Position numbers and translations under genes: made by a program
Shown: positions 9,192 through 18,430 of the stretch, piece after piece
Position numbering within the stretch: the first letter of the stretch is position 1
How the letters are laid out: the number at the start of each line of letters is the position of its first letter
Origin: Rhizobium grahamii CCGE 502
Lineage (GTDB): Bacteria > Pseudomonadota > Alphaproteobacteria > Rhizobiales > Rhizobiaceae
DNA: 64,000 bases
NCBI RefSeq assembly: GCF_000298315.2
Contig: NZ_AEYE02000024.1
Span: 1-64,000, forward strand
Direction: 5' to 3'
Notes under the pieces: model-generated
Database searches by the model: none
Told to the model about the DNA's origin: nothing
Seen by the model: the letters and a program-made list of their open reading frames with translations, nothing else

Positions 9192-12100
9192 TCAATCGTC
9201 CGATCGAGTCCACTCGTCATTTGTCTCTTTCGGAGGTCTCGTTGATGAAACGGGCAGCGAAATTGTACAATGGACCCCGTCTGTTCCCAAGTTAAACCTC
9301 GTCTCGGCACCGAGCTGATAGGGCAATGCGTGCTCGATCAGTTCCCGCCCCTGGCCGGTGCCGAGGGGTGCAGGTCCTGCCGGCGGCATGCTGACGCCTC
9401 GCTCTAGCCAATCAATGTGCAGCCATGGCCGACCGTCCGGTCCCACTTCTTCAAGCGCCCAGGTTACGCAGAGCTTGCCGTTGCGCTGTCCAAGAGCGCC
9501 ATACTTGATGGCGTTCGTTGCAAGCTCATGAATTGCCATTGCCAGGGTCTGCACCGTGGACGAGCGTAACCGCACACCGCGCGGTCCCTCAAGGGTGACG
9601 CGATCGCCGGAACCGCCCATGGCCGAGAGTTCAGTCTCGACAACCGCATCGAAGCTGACGCGATCATGGTCACTCAGCTTCGACAGCAGGCCTTGAACGC
9701 GGGCCAGGGCCTCCAGCCGATCGCGGAACCGGTTGCGGAAATTCTCGAGGCTGCTGCTCGCGCGCCCAGTCTTGTCGGCCATCGATCGAACCACGCCCAA
9801 AAGGTTTCTGGTTCTATGCTGAAGCTCGGCGACCAGCACTTCCTGACGAGCCTGCATGCCTCTAAGGTCGTCGACGTCAGTCGAGGTGCCAAGCCATTCA
9901 ATGACCCCTCCTGTCGCGTCGCGCACCGGGGTCGCGCGGGTATGGAACCAGCGATAATTATCGGTGCCTGCCTGTCGGATGCGGCATTCAACCTCGAAGC
10001 CACCCGATTCCAGCGCTTCAAGCCAAGCGTTCTGCGCAATTTCACGGTCGTCAGGGTGTAGCTGTTCCAGCCAGCCCGTCCCGCGACTATCCTCTTCCGT
10101 CTGACCGGTGAAGGCCGTCCATTGCGGGCTCGCCGACGTCCATTGTCCTCCGTCAACTCCGCGCCATACGAGCTGAGGTATCCCCTCGAGCAGGGCGCGT
10201 TGGCGCACTTCGGCCGCAGCAAGCGCTTCCTCTACCTTCTTGATCTCGGTGATGTCATGGCCGATGCCGCCGATATGGACCACTCGTCCGGTGTCGTCCT
10301 TGATTGGGAAGTCGGTGTTTCTCAGCCAACGAATGCCGCCGTCAGATGGCCTTTGAATTCGGTACTCGAACGTTACCCATTCGCCGTTGCGAACGCGCTT
10401 GAGATTTTCCGCCGCAACCTCACGGTCCTCTGGAACGATCAATTCAAGCCACCCGACCATATTGTTGCCGCGAAGCGCTGCCTCGCGATCGAGGCCGTAA
10501 ATGACCTCAAATGCCGGCGTGAGGTAGGACCACTGGAAAGTCTCGGCGTCGCGGATCCAGAGGATGTCCTGGGATGCCTCACCAAACTGCCGCAGCCGGT
10601 CCTCGCTTATCCAGAGAGCAATTTCGGCGCGAGTCCGGTCCGTTGTGTCCACAAATGTGACCACAGTGCCATCGATCCGGTCTTCGACAGTCCGATAAGG
10701 CCGCAGACGCATAGAGTAGTGGTTGCCCCGGAGGCTGCCGACGCTCCTCTCTATTGGAATAAGGTGCGCCAGAACCTTTCGAGCATCAGTCTCGATATTG
10801 TCGTAATCGAGCTGGTGGGTAAAATCTGTGATCGCACGGCCAATGTCGTGCTTGGTTATATTGAACAACTCGGCGACCGGTGCCGTGAACATCTTGATGC
10901 GCAGCTCGGGATCGAGGAACAAGGTCCCGATTTCGGTCGCTGCCGACAAATTCTGAAGATCGCTGTGTGCCGCCGAAATGCTCTCGAGCTTGCTCTTCAG
11001 TTCGGCGTTGACAGTATGCAGCTCCTCGTTGATCGACTGAAGTTCTTCCTTCGATGTCTCAAGCTCTTCTGCGGTGGAGCGGTACTCTTCATTCATCGAC
11101 TGAAGCTCTTCATTGGCGGCGCGAAGCTCCTGAACCAGGGCCTCGTGGCCGCTTCGGCTCACCATCAGCGCTTCCTGGGAGGCTTTCAGTTCGGCGTAGA
11201 CGCGACGGACCTCGTCTGAGCGCGTGTCGGAAATTGCGTCGAGTTCGTCATTTCCCCAGACCACGCCTCCATCAAGAAAGAAGACAAGTGCCTGCGGGGC
11301 TTTCTGAGCCTCGTTGTTAATAGGCGTCACCTGTATGGCAATGCGTCTTTTCCCGTGTTCGAAAACGACGACCGTGGGAAGCGTCACGCTCGGCTCACTT
11401 TTTTCGAGGGCGCGGGTAAGGGCTATGCCAAGTTCGAGGCGCAACTCCGGCCTGACGACGGCGGTGAGGCTCTTGGAAACCGGGCCGGCGGAGTGCAGGA
11501 TGAATCGCCCAGCTGAAGGCGACAGGTGCAGAATATTCTGCCCGTCGTCCACCAGGGCGCTTGCTGGCGCGCTCTGCTCCAGCGCGCCCAAATGGAGGGC
11601 AGCGGGGAGCGTGGCTCGCTCAGGCAGTAGGGAGGCTGATCGATCATTTGCCAGCTCGGGCGCGCCAAACTGTGACAGGATTGGCGGAAGGTGCCCACTG
11701 TGCGGACGGGAACTGTAAATGCGAGCTTGCCTGTCGACAGGCGCAAAGAGATCGGTGGCCACATCAACCGTTTCGGCGGATCCCAGGAAAAGATAGCGGC
11801 CTGGTCGCAAGCTGTATTGGAAGATGGAGCAGACTTGGGCCTGGAGGGCACGCTCGAGATAGATCAGCAGGTTCCGGCAGGTGATCAAGTCGAGCCGCAT
11901 GAACGGCGGCTCCTTGAGGACGCTGTGTTTTGCAAATAGCACACTTTCCCTGACTTCTGTGCGAACCCGATAGTGGCTTCCGTCGTCGATGAAAAAGCGC
12001 GAAAGGCGTTCTTGCGAAACGTCAGCTTCGATGGTCCGTGGATAGCGTCCTTCCCTGGCCATGGCTAACGCACCTTCATCGAGATCCGTCGCAAAGATCT

Positions 12101-13136
12101 GCAGCGGTACTTTCACTCTCCGCCTGGCCATTTCTTCATGCAGCAGTATGGCAATGCTATAGGCCTCCTCGCCGGTCGCACAGCCGACTACCCATACCCG
12201 TATACTTTCCTCTCCCTCACTGTCGACGGCGTCGAACAAGGGTTTGATCGCCTGTCGCGACAATGCCTCGAATGCCTGTTCGTCACGAAAGAACATAGTC
12301 ACTGAGATCAAGAGGTCGGAAAAGAGGTCTTGCGCCTCCTCGGGGGTCGTCAGAAGATAATCGGTATAGTCGGCGAGTGTGTCGGTGCCGCAAACCTGCA
12401 TGCGACGGATGACGCGGCGCATCACCGTCGCGCGCTTGTAGGCGGAAAAGTCATGGCCCGTGCGCGTGCGCAGCAGGGCAACGATGCGCCGAAGGTCGTT
12501 TGCGCCTTCATCCATGTCGAGCGAGCGAACAGCCTCCTTGCTGTGCGCCACCTCGGCTAGGCGCTCTACAAGCCGGGCGATGGGGGCGACAAAGTCAGCC
12601 GCACCCGTCGCAATAGCGTTTTGCGGCATTGCGTTGAAGCCAGCCTCAGCAGGCTCCTGCACCATGATGACGCCACCGGCTTCCTTGATAGCCGTGACAC
12701 CAAGCGCACCATCGGAACCGGCACCTGAAAGAACGATGGCAACGCCATCGCCGCGAGCGGCCGCGACCGAGCGAAAGAACATGTCGATCGGCGCGCGGCG
12801 GCCCCGACGCTCACTGAAGGGGCGTGCCGAAACGCTGTCTCCGTCGATGACAAGCTCTTTGTCGGGTGGGATGACGAAGACGCAGTTTGCCTTCAACCTT
12901 GGCGCATGGTCGATCTCGCGGACGGGCATGCGGGTGCACATAGACAGAATTTCGCTGAGTGCACTCGGCTCGTCCGGCGCGAGATGGACGATCACGACAA
13001 AGGCGAGGCCAAGGTCGGGCGGCACCAACCGGAAAAAAGTCTGCAGCGCGGATATCCCGCCTGCCGATGCTCCGATCGCGCAGACCGGCACGAACTTCTG
13101 CGTGATTTTGGTCTTGAAATCGCTATCGTCCGCCAT
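9192..13136 (-). CDS. CheB-CheR-PAS-HWE sensor histidine kinase
   Basis: A 1314-residue chimera. Residues about 15-195 are a CheB methylesterase catalytic domain with GASAGG (Ser), IVHLAPDEPS (His) and LSGAGSDG (Asp), but no receiver. Residues 210-480 are a CheR methyltransferase with the SAM motif WVVGCATGEEAYS. A long heptad-rich coiled coil (about 640-745, ELQSMNEEYRSTAEEL type) follows, then three PAS domains. The C-terminal HWE/HisKA_2 kinase has its His in AELQHRTRNLLG (about 1100) and N-box HELATNAIKYGALG (about 1205). No transmembrane segment is seen, so it is cytosolic. Such proteins are thought to couple methylation-type sensing to phosphotransfer; the signal is unknown. Confidence 0.93.
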   Translation of the reverse strand: MADDSDFKTKITQKFVPVCAIGASAGGISALQTFFRLVPPDLGLAFVVIVHLAPDEPSALSEILSMCTRMPVREIDHAPRLKANCVFVIPPDKELVIDGDSVSARPFSERRGRRAPIDMFFRSVAAARGDGVAIVLSGAGSDGALGVTAIKEAGGVIMVQEPAEAGFNAMPQNAIATGAADFVAPIARLVERLAEVAHSKEAVRSLDMDEGANDLRRIVALLRTRTGHDFSAYKRATVMRRVIRRMQVCGTDTLADYTDYLLTTPEEAQDLFSDLLISVTMFFRDEQAFEALSRQAIKPLFDAVDSEGEESIRVWVVGCATGEEAYSIAILLHEEMARRRVKVPLQIFATDLDEGALAMAREGRYPRTIEADVSQERLSRFFIDDGSHYRVRTEVRESVLFAKHSVLKEPPFMRLDLITCRNLLIYLERALQAQVCSIFQYSLRPGRYLFLGSAETVDVATDLFAPVDRQARIYSSRPHSGHLPPILSQFGAPELANDRSASLLPERATLPAALHLGALEQSAPASALVDDGQNILHLSPSAGRFILHSAGPVSKSLTAVVRPELRLELGIALTRALEKSEPSVTLPTVVVFEHGKRRIAIQVTPINNEAQKAPQALVFFLDGGVVWGNDELDAISDTRSDEVRRVYAELKASQEALMVSRSGHEALVQELRAANEELQSMNEEYRSTAEELETSKEELQSINEELHTVNAELKSKLESISAAHSDLQNLSAATEIGTLFLDPELRIKMFTAPVAELFNITKHDIGRAITDFTHQLDYDNIETDARKVLAHLIPIERSVGSLRGNHYSMRLRPYRTVEDRIDGTVVTFVDTTDRTRAEIALWISEDRLRQFGEASQDILWIRDAETFQWSYLTPAFEVIYGLDREAALRGNNMVGWLELIVPEDREVAAENLKRVRNGEWVTFEYRIQRPSDGGIRWLRNTDFPIKDDTGRVVHIGGIGHDITEIKKVEEALAAAEVRQRALLEGIPQLVWRGVDGGQWTSASPQWTAFTGQTEEDSRGTGWLEQLHPDDREIAQNAWLEALESGGFEVECRIRQAGTDNYRWFHTRATPVRDATGGVIEWLGTSTDVDDLRGMQARQEVLVAELQHRTRNLLGVVRSMADKTGRASSSLENFRNRFRDRLEALARVQGLLSKLSDHDRVSFDAVVETELSAMGGSGDRVTLEGPRGVRLRSSTVQTLAMAIHELATNAIKYGALGQRNGKLCVTWALEEVGPDGRPWLHIDWLERGVSMPPAGPAPLGTGQGRELIEHALPYQLGAETRFNLGTDGVHCTISLPVSSTRPPKETNDEWTRSDD

Positions 13137-13264
13137 TTAGGAACTGCTCATCTTTGATAGCTTAGAAATACGGCTATCATCTTAGCACTTCGCGCCCTCG
13201 GCGTCGTACAAACGTTCCGGCGGTCGCATGTTCCGACAGGCGGGTGGCAAGGTTTCGCGCGGCG

Positions 13265-13753
13265 TCAAAGCCTCGTGATGTCTACCGGGCGATTGTTGAT
13301 GATCGCTTCCATGGAGAAGAACCCGGTGACGGTGGCAAGATCAAAATCCGTGATCAGTTTCTGATAAAATGTGTCGTAGCCCTTCATGCCCTGCGTCACA
13401 ACCTTGATCAGATAATCCCAGTCCCCACCGATCCGATAGAAATCGACCACCTCCGGTAGCCGCTTGACATGCGCCCTGAACCCCTCACTCCAGTCCTTGG
13501 AATGATGACGCGTGCGGATCATCACGAAAACAGTCAGGTCGAGCCCGAGTGCTGGAAGGTCAATGTCGGTATGCGATCCCTTGATCAGACCAATGGAATG
13601 CAGGCGCTGCAAGCGCCGCCAGCACGCGTTTTGAGAAAGTCCGATCTTGTCAGCCAGATCGCGTTGGGAAAGGTTTGCATCCATCTGGATGGCGCTTAAA
13701 ATTTTGCGATCAAAAATATCGAGATTCGCACTTGCATCGTTCATTTGATCCAC
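13265..13753 (-). CDS. Lrp/AsnC family transcriptional regulator
   Basis: A 162-residue protein with an N-terminal helix-turn-helix (LSQRDLADKIGLSQNACWRRLQ, split here as residues 29-50) and a C-terminal RAM/AsnC ligand-binding domain (FYRIGGDWDYLIKV, then FFSMEAIINNRPV). It starts at GTG 13753, or ATG 13744 three codons later; neither has a strong ribosome site. It is divergent from the aminotransferase operon, 87 bases away. Members in this position often respond to the amino acid that the adjacent enzyme degrades, so cysteine or a related thiol is a reasonable ligand guess. Confidence 0.93.
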   Translation of the reverse strand: MDQMNDASANLDIFDRKILSAIQMDANLSQRDLADKIGLSQNACWRRLQRLHSIGLIKGSHTDIDLPALGLDLTVFVMIRTRHHSKDWSEGFRAHVKRLPEVVDFYRIGGDWDYLIKVVTQGMKGYDTFYQKLITDFDLATVTGFFSMEAIINNRPVDITRL

Positions 13754-13840
13754 ATTTGCTGGAAACGGCCCGAAAATAGGTGATTTTTTTGATCGTGAAG
13801 GAGGATACGATCCCAGTCAATATCCAAAGGGAGGGTTACC

Positions 13841-15337
13841 GTGGACTTCACGCCGACACCGGTAAGACAGGCCGAAACGACTCTTTCAAAGTTTCGTCAG
13901 ACGTTGAACACGGGCCGCATCATCGAGGCCCTTCGCGGCGGTCTCGTTGGATCAAACGCCAGGATCGTCGGGCCCTATGGGGAAAAGGAGCTCATCTACG
14001 CCGACTACGTCGCGTCCGGACGGGCACTCCATCAGGTCGAGCGCTTTGTCCTGGACGAAGTACTTCCTTATTATGCCAACAGCCATACGGAGGCCTCCTA
14101 CTGCGGAGGCTTCATGACGCGGCTGCGGCGGGAAGCACGTGCCGTGATCGGCAAGTCCTGCGGAGCAACCGATCAGCACGCGGTCGTATTCACAGGCTCG
14201 GGCGCTACGGCTGGGATTAACCGCCTCGTCAAACTGTTTGGCCTCAGTGAAGCCGTTGCTGCAGGCAAGCGGGTTCGCGTGATCCTCGGACCCTATGAGC
14301 ATCACTCCAACATCTTGCCCTGGAGGGAAAGCGGTGCCGAGATTGTAGAACTTGCCGAAAGTCCAACCGGGGGACCAGATTTTGCCGATCTCGAGGATGC
14401 TCTTCGAAAGGGATCATCCGATCTGACGATTTGCTCGCTCTCTGCTGCATCGAACATCAGTGGCATCACCAGCGATGTCGCGGCCATCACCGCGACCGTC
14501 AAGGCAGCCGGCGCTACGATGATTTGGGACTATGCAGGCGCAGGTCCCTATCTGCCGATCACAATGTCGCCGGCGCAAGGCGCCGAGATCGACGCCATCG
14601 TCGTTTCGCCACACAAGTTCATTGGTGGCCCAGGTGCTTCAGGAATCCTGATCGTTCGTCGTGACAGTGTTTCGACACGCAAACCGTCGTGGCCCGGTGG
14701 CGGTACAGTTAAGTTCGTGTCATCCCAAACGCATGATTATTCCGATAGTCTGGAATCGCGCGAGGAAGCCGGAACACCAAATGTTGTCGGTGATATCAGG
14801 GCAGCGTTGGCATTTCTCGTCAAGGACGCAATCGGAACGACCAGAATGGCCGCACGCAACAGCGACCTTACGGAACGGGCGTTCCGCGCATGGAAGGACG
14901 TCCCACACCTGGAACTTCTTGGCCTGTCTGAACCTGACAGACTTCCGATCTTCTCTTTCAGGGTGAGGAACGGAAAGGGCGGCTACGTGCATCAGCAATT
15001 GGTAACGCGCATGCTGAGTGACCGGTTTGGCATCCAGGCTCGGGGCGGCTGCGCCTGTGCCGGCCCGTATGTGCATCGGCTCCTGGAGATCGATGAGGAG
15101 CAGTCGGAAGAGATCAGGCAGGCCATCCTCTCCGGTGATGAAATCAGGAAGCCTGGTTTCATTCGGCTGAACTTTAGCGTTCTTCTTTCGGACGAAAAAG
15201 TGCAGTTCATTCTCGATTCCGTGGCGAAGATCGCGACCGACGCAACGCTCTTCGAAGCCGACTACGACGTCGACAAGAGCCGAGCTATCTTCATTCCACG
15301 CGTAGGCCTGCAAGGTACGGCCCATGCAAGCGCCTGA
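13841..15337 (+). CDS. Class V aminotransferase, cysteine-desulfurase-like
   Basis: A 498-residue PLP enzyme of fold type I. The PLP lysine lies in VVSPHKFIGGPGASG near 263, preceded by IWDYAGAGPY with the PLP-binding Asp. The loop RGGCACAGPYVHR near 405 has cysteines where desulfurases carry the persulfide-forming residue. At almost 500 residues it is longer than IscS or SufS (about 400), with a C-terminal extension. The GTG start follows GGGAGGG. It overlaps the next gene by 14 bases. The link to a sulfur-dioxygenase-like hydrolase and TauE suggests that it releases sulfur from cysteine or a related thiol; the substrate is inferred. Confidence 0.85.
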   Translation: MDFTPTPVRQAETTLSKFRQTLNTGRIIEALRGGLVGSNARIVGPYGEKELIYADYVASGRALHQVERFVLDEVLPYYANSHTEASYCGGFMTRLRREARAVIGKSCGATDQHAVVFTGSGATAGINRLVKLFGLSEAVAAGKRVRVILGPYEHHSNILPWRESGAEIVELAESPTGGPDFADLEDALRKGSSDLTICSLSAASNISGITSDVAAITATVKAAGATMIWDYAGAGPYLPITMSPAQGAEIDAIVVSPHKFIGGPGASGILIVRRDSVSTRKPSWPGGGTVKFVSSQTHDYSDSLESREEAGTPNVVGDIRAALAFLVKDAIGTTRMAARNSDLTERAFRAWKDVPHLELLGLSEPDRLPIFSFRVRNGKGGYVHQQLVTRMLSDRFGIQARGGCACAGPYVHRLLEIDEEQSEEIRQAILSGDEIRKPGFIRLNFSVLLSDEKVQFILDSVAKIATDATLFEADYDVDKSRAIFIPRVGLQGTAHASA

Positions 15338-16202
15338 CGTTGCGGGCTTCCACGATCCACGCACGGGCAGCGTTCAGTATGTTGCGTCCTGCCCGAGTAC
15401 ACGCAGATGTGTCATTATCGATCCGGTTCTCGATTTTGACGAGAAATCCGGATCGACGGCAACGTCGAATGCGGACATTATCCTCGACTATATCGCCCGC
15501 CATGACCTGAAGCCGGAATGGATCCTCGATACCCATCCTCATGCGGATCATTTTTCGGCAGCTCGCTATCTCAAAGAGAAAACCGGAGCGCCGACCGCGA
15601 TCGGTGAACATGTCAGGCAAGTCCAGGAGATCTGGCGGAGCATCTATAACTTGCGGGACCTTGTCTGCGACGGATCCCAGTGGGACCGGCTGCTTTGCGA
15701 TGGCGAGATATTCAAGGTGGGTGATCTCGGTGTCCGTGTCATGCATTCGCCAGGACACACACTGGCGTCGATCAGCTATATCATCGGCGATGCCGCTTTT
15801 ATCCACGATACCCTGTTCATGCCCGATAGCGGTTCGGCTCGGGCGGATTTCCCGGGAGGCAGCGCATCCAGGCTCTGGCAAACGATCCAGGATATCCTGC
15901 GCCTTCCCGACGAGACGCGGCTTTTTACCGGCCACGATTACCGACCGGGAGGCCGCATGGCCCTATGGGTAAGTTCAGTGGCGGAGCAAAGGGCAAAAAA
16001 TTCCCACGTCGCCGGTCTTTCGCAGAGCGATTTCGTCCGTCTTAGGGAAGACCGCGACAGAACCTTGCCGATGCCGAAGCTCATCTTGCATGCGTTGCAG
16101 GTCAATATCCGGGGAGGGGAACTGCCAGACCTCGAGGAGAATGGCAGGCGCTACCTGAAGATTCCACTCGATGCTTTGACAGGATCGGTATGGGGCTCGT
16201 AA
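15324..16202 (+). CDS. MBL-fold hydrolase, persulfide/sulfur dioxygenase-like (Blh/ETHE1 type)
   Basis: A 292-residue metallo-beta-lactamase-fold protein. Metal-binding motifs are THPHADH near residue 75, SPGHT near 137, and HDTLFMPD near 156. The final TGHDYRPGGR near 198 and the DPVLDFDEKSG segment are typical of Blh-type sulfur dioxygenases related to ETHE1, which oxidise glutathione persulfide to sulfite at a mononuclear iron. In Agrobacterium and Xylella, Blh is made with a TauE-type transporter in the BigR operon; the same pairing occurs here with TauE four bases downstream. The 14-base overlap with the aminotransferase gene implies translational coupling. Confidence 0.88.
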   Translation: MQAPDVAGFHDPRTGSVQYVASCPSTRRCVIIDPVLDFDEKSGSTATSNADIILDYIARHDLKPEWILDTHPHADHFSAARYLKEKTGAPTAIGEHVRQVQEIWRSIYNLRDLVCDGSQWDRLLCDGEIFKVGDLGVRVMHSPGHTLASISYIIGDAAFIHDTLFMPDSGSARADFPGGSASRLWQTIQDILRLPDETRLFTGHDYRPGGRMALWVSSVAEQRAKNSHVAGLSQSDFVRLREDRDRTLPMPKLILHALQVNIRGGELPDLEENGRRYLKIPLDALTGSVWGS

Positions 16203-16206
16203 ATCC

Positions 16207-16989
16207 GTGGATACATCTTTCCCACAGCTGTTTCTTGCCCTTGGCTCCGGGTCGCTTATCGGATGTTCGCTCGGCCTGATCGGAGGAGGCGGGTCTATTC
16301 TTGCAACGCCCTTGCTGGTCTATGTTGTTGGGCTGAGGGATGTTCATACGGCGATCGGAACTGGCGCACTCGCTGTTTCGGCAAGTGCGTATCTTAATCT
16401 GGCGGGGCATGCGCTGCGGGGCCACGTCTGGTGGCGATGCGCCACAATCTTTGCGGTCACCGGTTGTCTTGGGGCCTATCTCGGTTCAAGCCTAGGTAAG
16501 CTGGTCGACGGGCAGAGCCTCCTTGTCATGTTTGGCTTGCTGATGATGGGCGTAAGTTTTGTCCTGCGGGGGATGCCGAGCCATACGAACGTCACGGCAG
16601 ACTCGTTGACGATCGGCGCTCACGGCAGAACAAGCCTGATTGCGCTTTGCGCCGGGATCTGTTCCGGTTTTTTCGGAATAGGCGGTGGTTTCCTCATCGT
16701 TCCAGGCCTCCTCGTCGCCACGGGCATGCCGCTCATCAACGCAGTCGGAACCTCGCTTCTCGCCGTTGGCACGTTTGGTCTGACAACCGCCGTCAACTAT
16801 GCCTTGTCTGGTTTTGTCGATTGGCTGACGGCCGGATACTTCATCGCGGGTGGCATCGGCGGCGGCATCATCGGCACGCTTGTTGCCGCCCGGCTGGCCT
16901 GCCATCGCAACATGCTTGCCCGGATCTTTCGGTGGGTGGTGTTCACCGTCAGCGTCTATGTCCTGTGGCGCGGTATGGCGGCGCTTTAG
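16207..16989 (+). CDS. TauE/SafE family sulfite exporter-like permease
   Basis: A 260-residue polytopic membrane protein with about seven to eight hydrophobic helices and the two glycine-rich half-motifs of the family (GLIGGGGSILATPLLVY near 27 and GFFGIGGGFLIVPGLL near 158). The start is GTG 16207. Coupling to the sulfur-dioxygenase-like gene suggests that it exports the sulfite formed. The specificity within TauE/SafE is not readable from sequence alone. Confidence 0.92.
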   Translation: MDTSFPQLFLALGSGSLIGCSLGLIGGGGSILATPLLVYVVGLRDVHTAIGTGALAVSASAYLNLAGHALRGHVWWRCATIFAVTGCLGAYLGSSLGKLVDGQSLLVMFGLLMMGVSFVLRGMPSHTNVTADSLTIGAHGRTSLIALCAGICSGFFGIGGGFLIVPGLLVATGMPLINAVGTSLLAVGTFGLTTAVNYALSGFVDWLTAGYFIAGGIGGGIIGTLVAARLACHRNMLARIFRWVVFTVSVYVLWRGMAAL

Positions 16990-17297
16990 CGTGTTGAAGC
17001 TTTGTAAGAGCTCTCGTTCGGTTGGCCGATGGAGCAATGTCTGAGTGCTGCCTTTACGCCTACGATGTCGTTCATGTCTCAGCTGTCCAGGCCCTGAAAA
17101 AACGATCTTTTTGACGGACAGAAGTTGCGGAAGGACTTTGGTCAATTAAGTCCTCGCGGCTCAACCCAACCGAAGAGAAGAGATCAACCACGCAGAGAGT
17201 CAGCTTTGGATGCTATGGTCGAGGGCTTTTCGACAAGGGCGTACGATCGTGTGAGGCGTTCGTCTCACTCATCGAGGGATCGCCGCCCAGCTGATCG
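16990..17297. other. Intergenic region between convergent genes, nothing recognised
   Basis: No frame with a start signal and no obvious terminator hairpin was found between the TauE gene and the small minus-strand genes. Confidence 0.4.
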
Positions 17298-17510
17298 TCA
17301 CGCCACTTTTGCGGCGAGCGCTTCCGCAAGTTCGGCGGCCTCCAGGGCGGCCTCAAGGCGTGCCGACGTCTTGTAGGGATAGTGCTTCCAACACCACCAG
17401 TCCTCGTTCTCCCCTTTGCAGAACCCGAAGCCTGCCCAATCCCCGCAATGGCACTTCCGTGCTACGAGCTTGGGAGCGCGCTGCAATGTTGTGCGATCGA
17501 CGTCACTCAT
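17298..17510 (-). CDS. Small Cys/His-rich protein, possible zinc ribbon
   Basis: A 70-residue protein starting at ATG 17510, four to five bases after GGAGG. It contains CHCGDWAGFGFC followed by WWCWKH, a spacing of cysteines and histidine that could bind one zinc, and an alanine-rich helical tail (EAALEAAELAEALAA). The start overlaps the stop of the preceding gene in an ATGA, so the pair is translationally coupled. Similar short ribbon proteins occur in phages and mobile islands; no specific family is claimed. Confidence 0.6.
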   Translation of the reverse strand: MSDVDRTTLQRAPKLVARKCHCGDWAGFGFCKGENEDWWCWKHYPYKTSARLEAALEAAELAEALAAKVA

Positions 17511-17704
17511 AATACCTCCTTGAGAACCCAACCTTTGGGTCGTTTCCAACCTCGTTTGGCGGCCGGATCGCCCGCCTTTACGATAGCCTTTCGTTTTGCT
17601 TCCAACAGTCCCTCGGCCCAAACGGTGATACGAAGCCGGCCGGCAGTGAATATGTATCGGTCAAGGTTCGCTCTGCGACCGGACGAGTATCCTGCGTGGA
17701 ACAA
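17507..17704 (-). CDS. Small basic hypothetical protein, TTG start
   Basis: A 65-residue basic protein (GWKRPKGWVLKEVL tail). The TTG at 17704 follows GAGGA; no ATG or GTG is available. Its stop shares four bases with the next start (ATGA), which is the main reason to believe both genes are real. No family is recognised. Confidence 0.5.
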   Translation of the reverse strand: MFHAGYSSGRRANLDRYIFTAGRLRITVWAEGLLEAKRKAIVKAGDPAAKRGWKRPKGWVLKEVL

Positions 17705-17819
17705 CGTCCTCGCGAAGATGAGATCGAGGCGGCTTTAAACTTCGGCCCTTGGGCAAACCACCATTTCCGGAAGGCAGTCTCGAAACTCGGTTTGGGTGGC
17801 CTGCTGGTTCGGTCGAGCA

Positions 17820-18023
17820 TCAGTGCTCCCGCTCAAAGCTTGGCTTCCACCCGCGCGTCATCCCGTGGCTCATCGCGGCCTCGGCAAGTGCCAGCTGCAT
17901 GCGCAGATGCTTGATGTCACAGAGCAGTGTGGCGATGGCCGCCCTGGCATCTTCGTCGTGGAAGGCGAGTGCGGCTTCGACCTCAAAATCCACGTCCAGC
18001 CGTTCTGAGGACTTAGTCGACAT
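17820..18023 (-). CDS. Small hypothetical protein
   Basis: A 67-residue, largely helical acidic protein (DVDFEVEAALAFHDEDARAAIATLL). The start at ATG 18023 overlaps the upstream gene by 11 bases, implying coupling; the ribosome site is weak. It belongs to a run of four minus-strand small genes and its role is unknown. Confidence 0.45.
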   Translation of the reverse strand: MSTKSSERLDVDFEVEAALAFHDEDARAAIATLLCDIKHLRMQLALAEAAMSHGMTRGWKPSFEREH

Positions 18024-18375
18024 GGCCAGCTTCTCTGACGAGTTGGTAGAAGGCCTGCACGACGTCGTTTTCGTTTCCATGGGATTGGAACCAGATCGGT
18101 CTCCGCATAACTGCGCTCGAGCCGACGGCATTGTAGAAGCCACAAGCTCGTAGCGTGGTTGGCTCAAAGGCGATATCGAAATAGCCGAGAGGATCCCCAG
18201 AACCCATGTCGTACACGTCGGCTGAATAGAGGCTCCAGCCCTGACGGTGCGGCAGCATGATTAGGATCGCCATGAGAAGCGGATGGATTTCGGCCATTGT
18301 CGCTCTCGTCGGTGGTGTCCAGTAAGTGCCTGAAAGTTCTACAGCGCGCGGTCGTGCGATCGGCATGTATGGCAT
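18013..18375 (-). CDS. Hypothetical protein
   Basis: A protein of about 120 residues. ATG 18375 has AAGGA seven bases upstream; ATG 18384 is an alternative with poorer spacing. The middle section reads like a globular domain (LYSADVYDMGSGDPLGYFDIAF) rather than out-of-frame sequence. No family or catalytic motif is recognised. It is the first of the four-gene minus-strand cluster ending at 17298. Confidence 0.5.
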   Translation of the reverse strand: MPYMPIARPRAVELSGTYWTPPTRATMAEIHPLLMAILIMLPHRQGWSLYSADVYDMGSGDPLGYFDIAFEPTTLRACGFYNAVGSSAVMRRPIWFQSHGNENDVVQAFYQLVREAGHVD

Positions 18376-18430
18376 GGCCGTCATCCTTACTCAAATATTG
18401 GAGGTTCCTATTATGTTCTCTTTTTTGTAG

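Noticed and set aside
10122-11219. Frame of 365 codons antisense to the CheB-CheR kinase
   Set aside because: A shadow of a clear multidomain protein on the other strand.
13206-13233. EcfG-type promoter for the CheB-CheR kinase
   Set aside because: The spacer is 15 rather than 16-17 bases and it is 70 bases from the start, so it was not listed as a feature.
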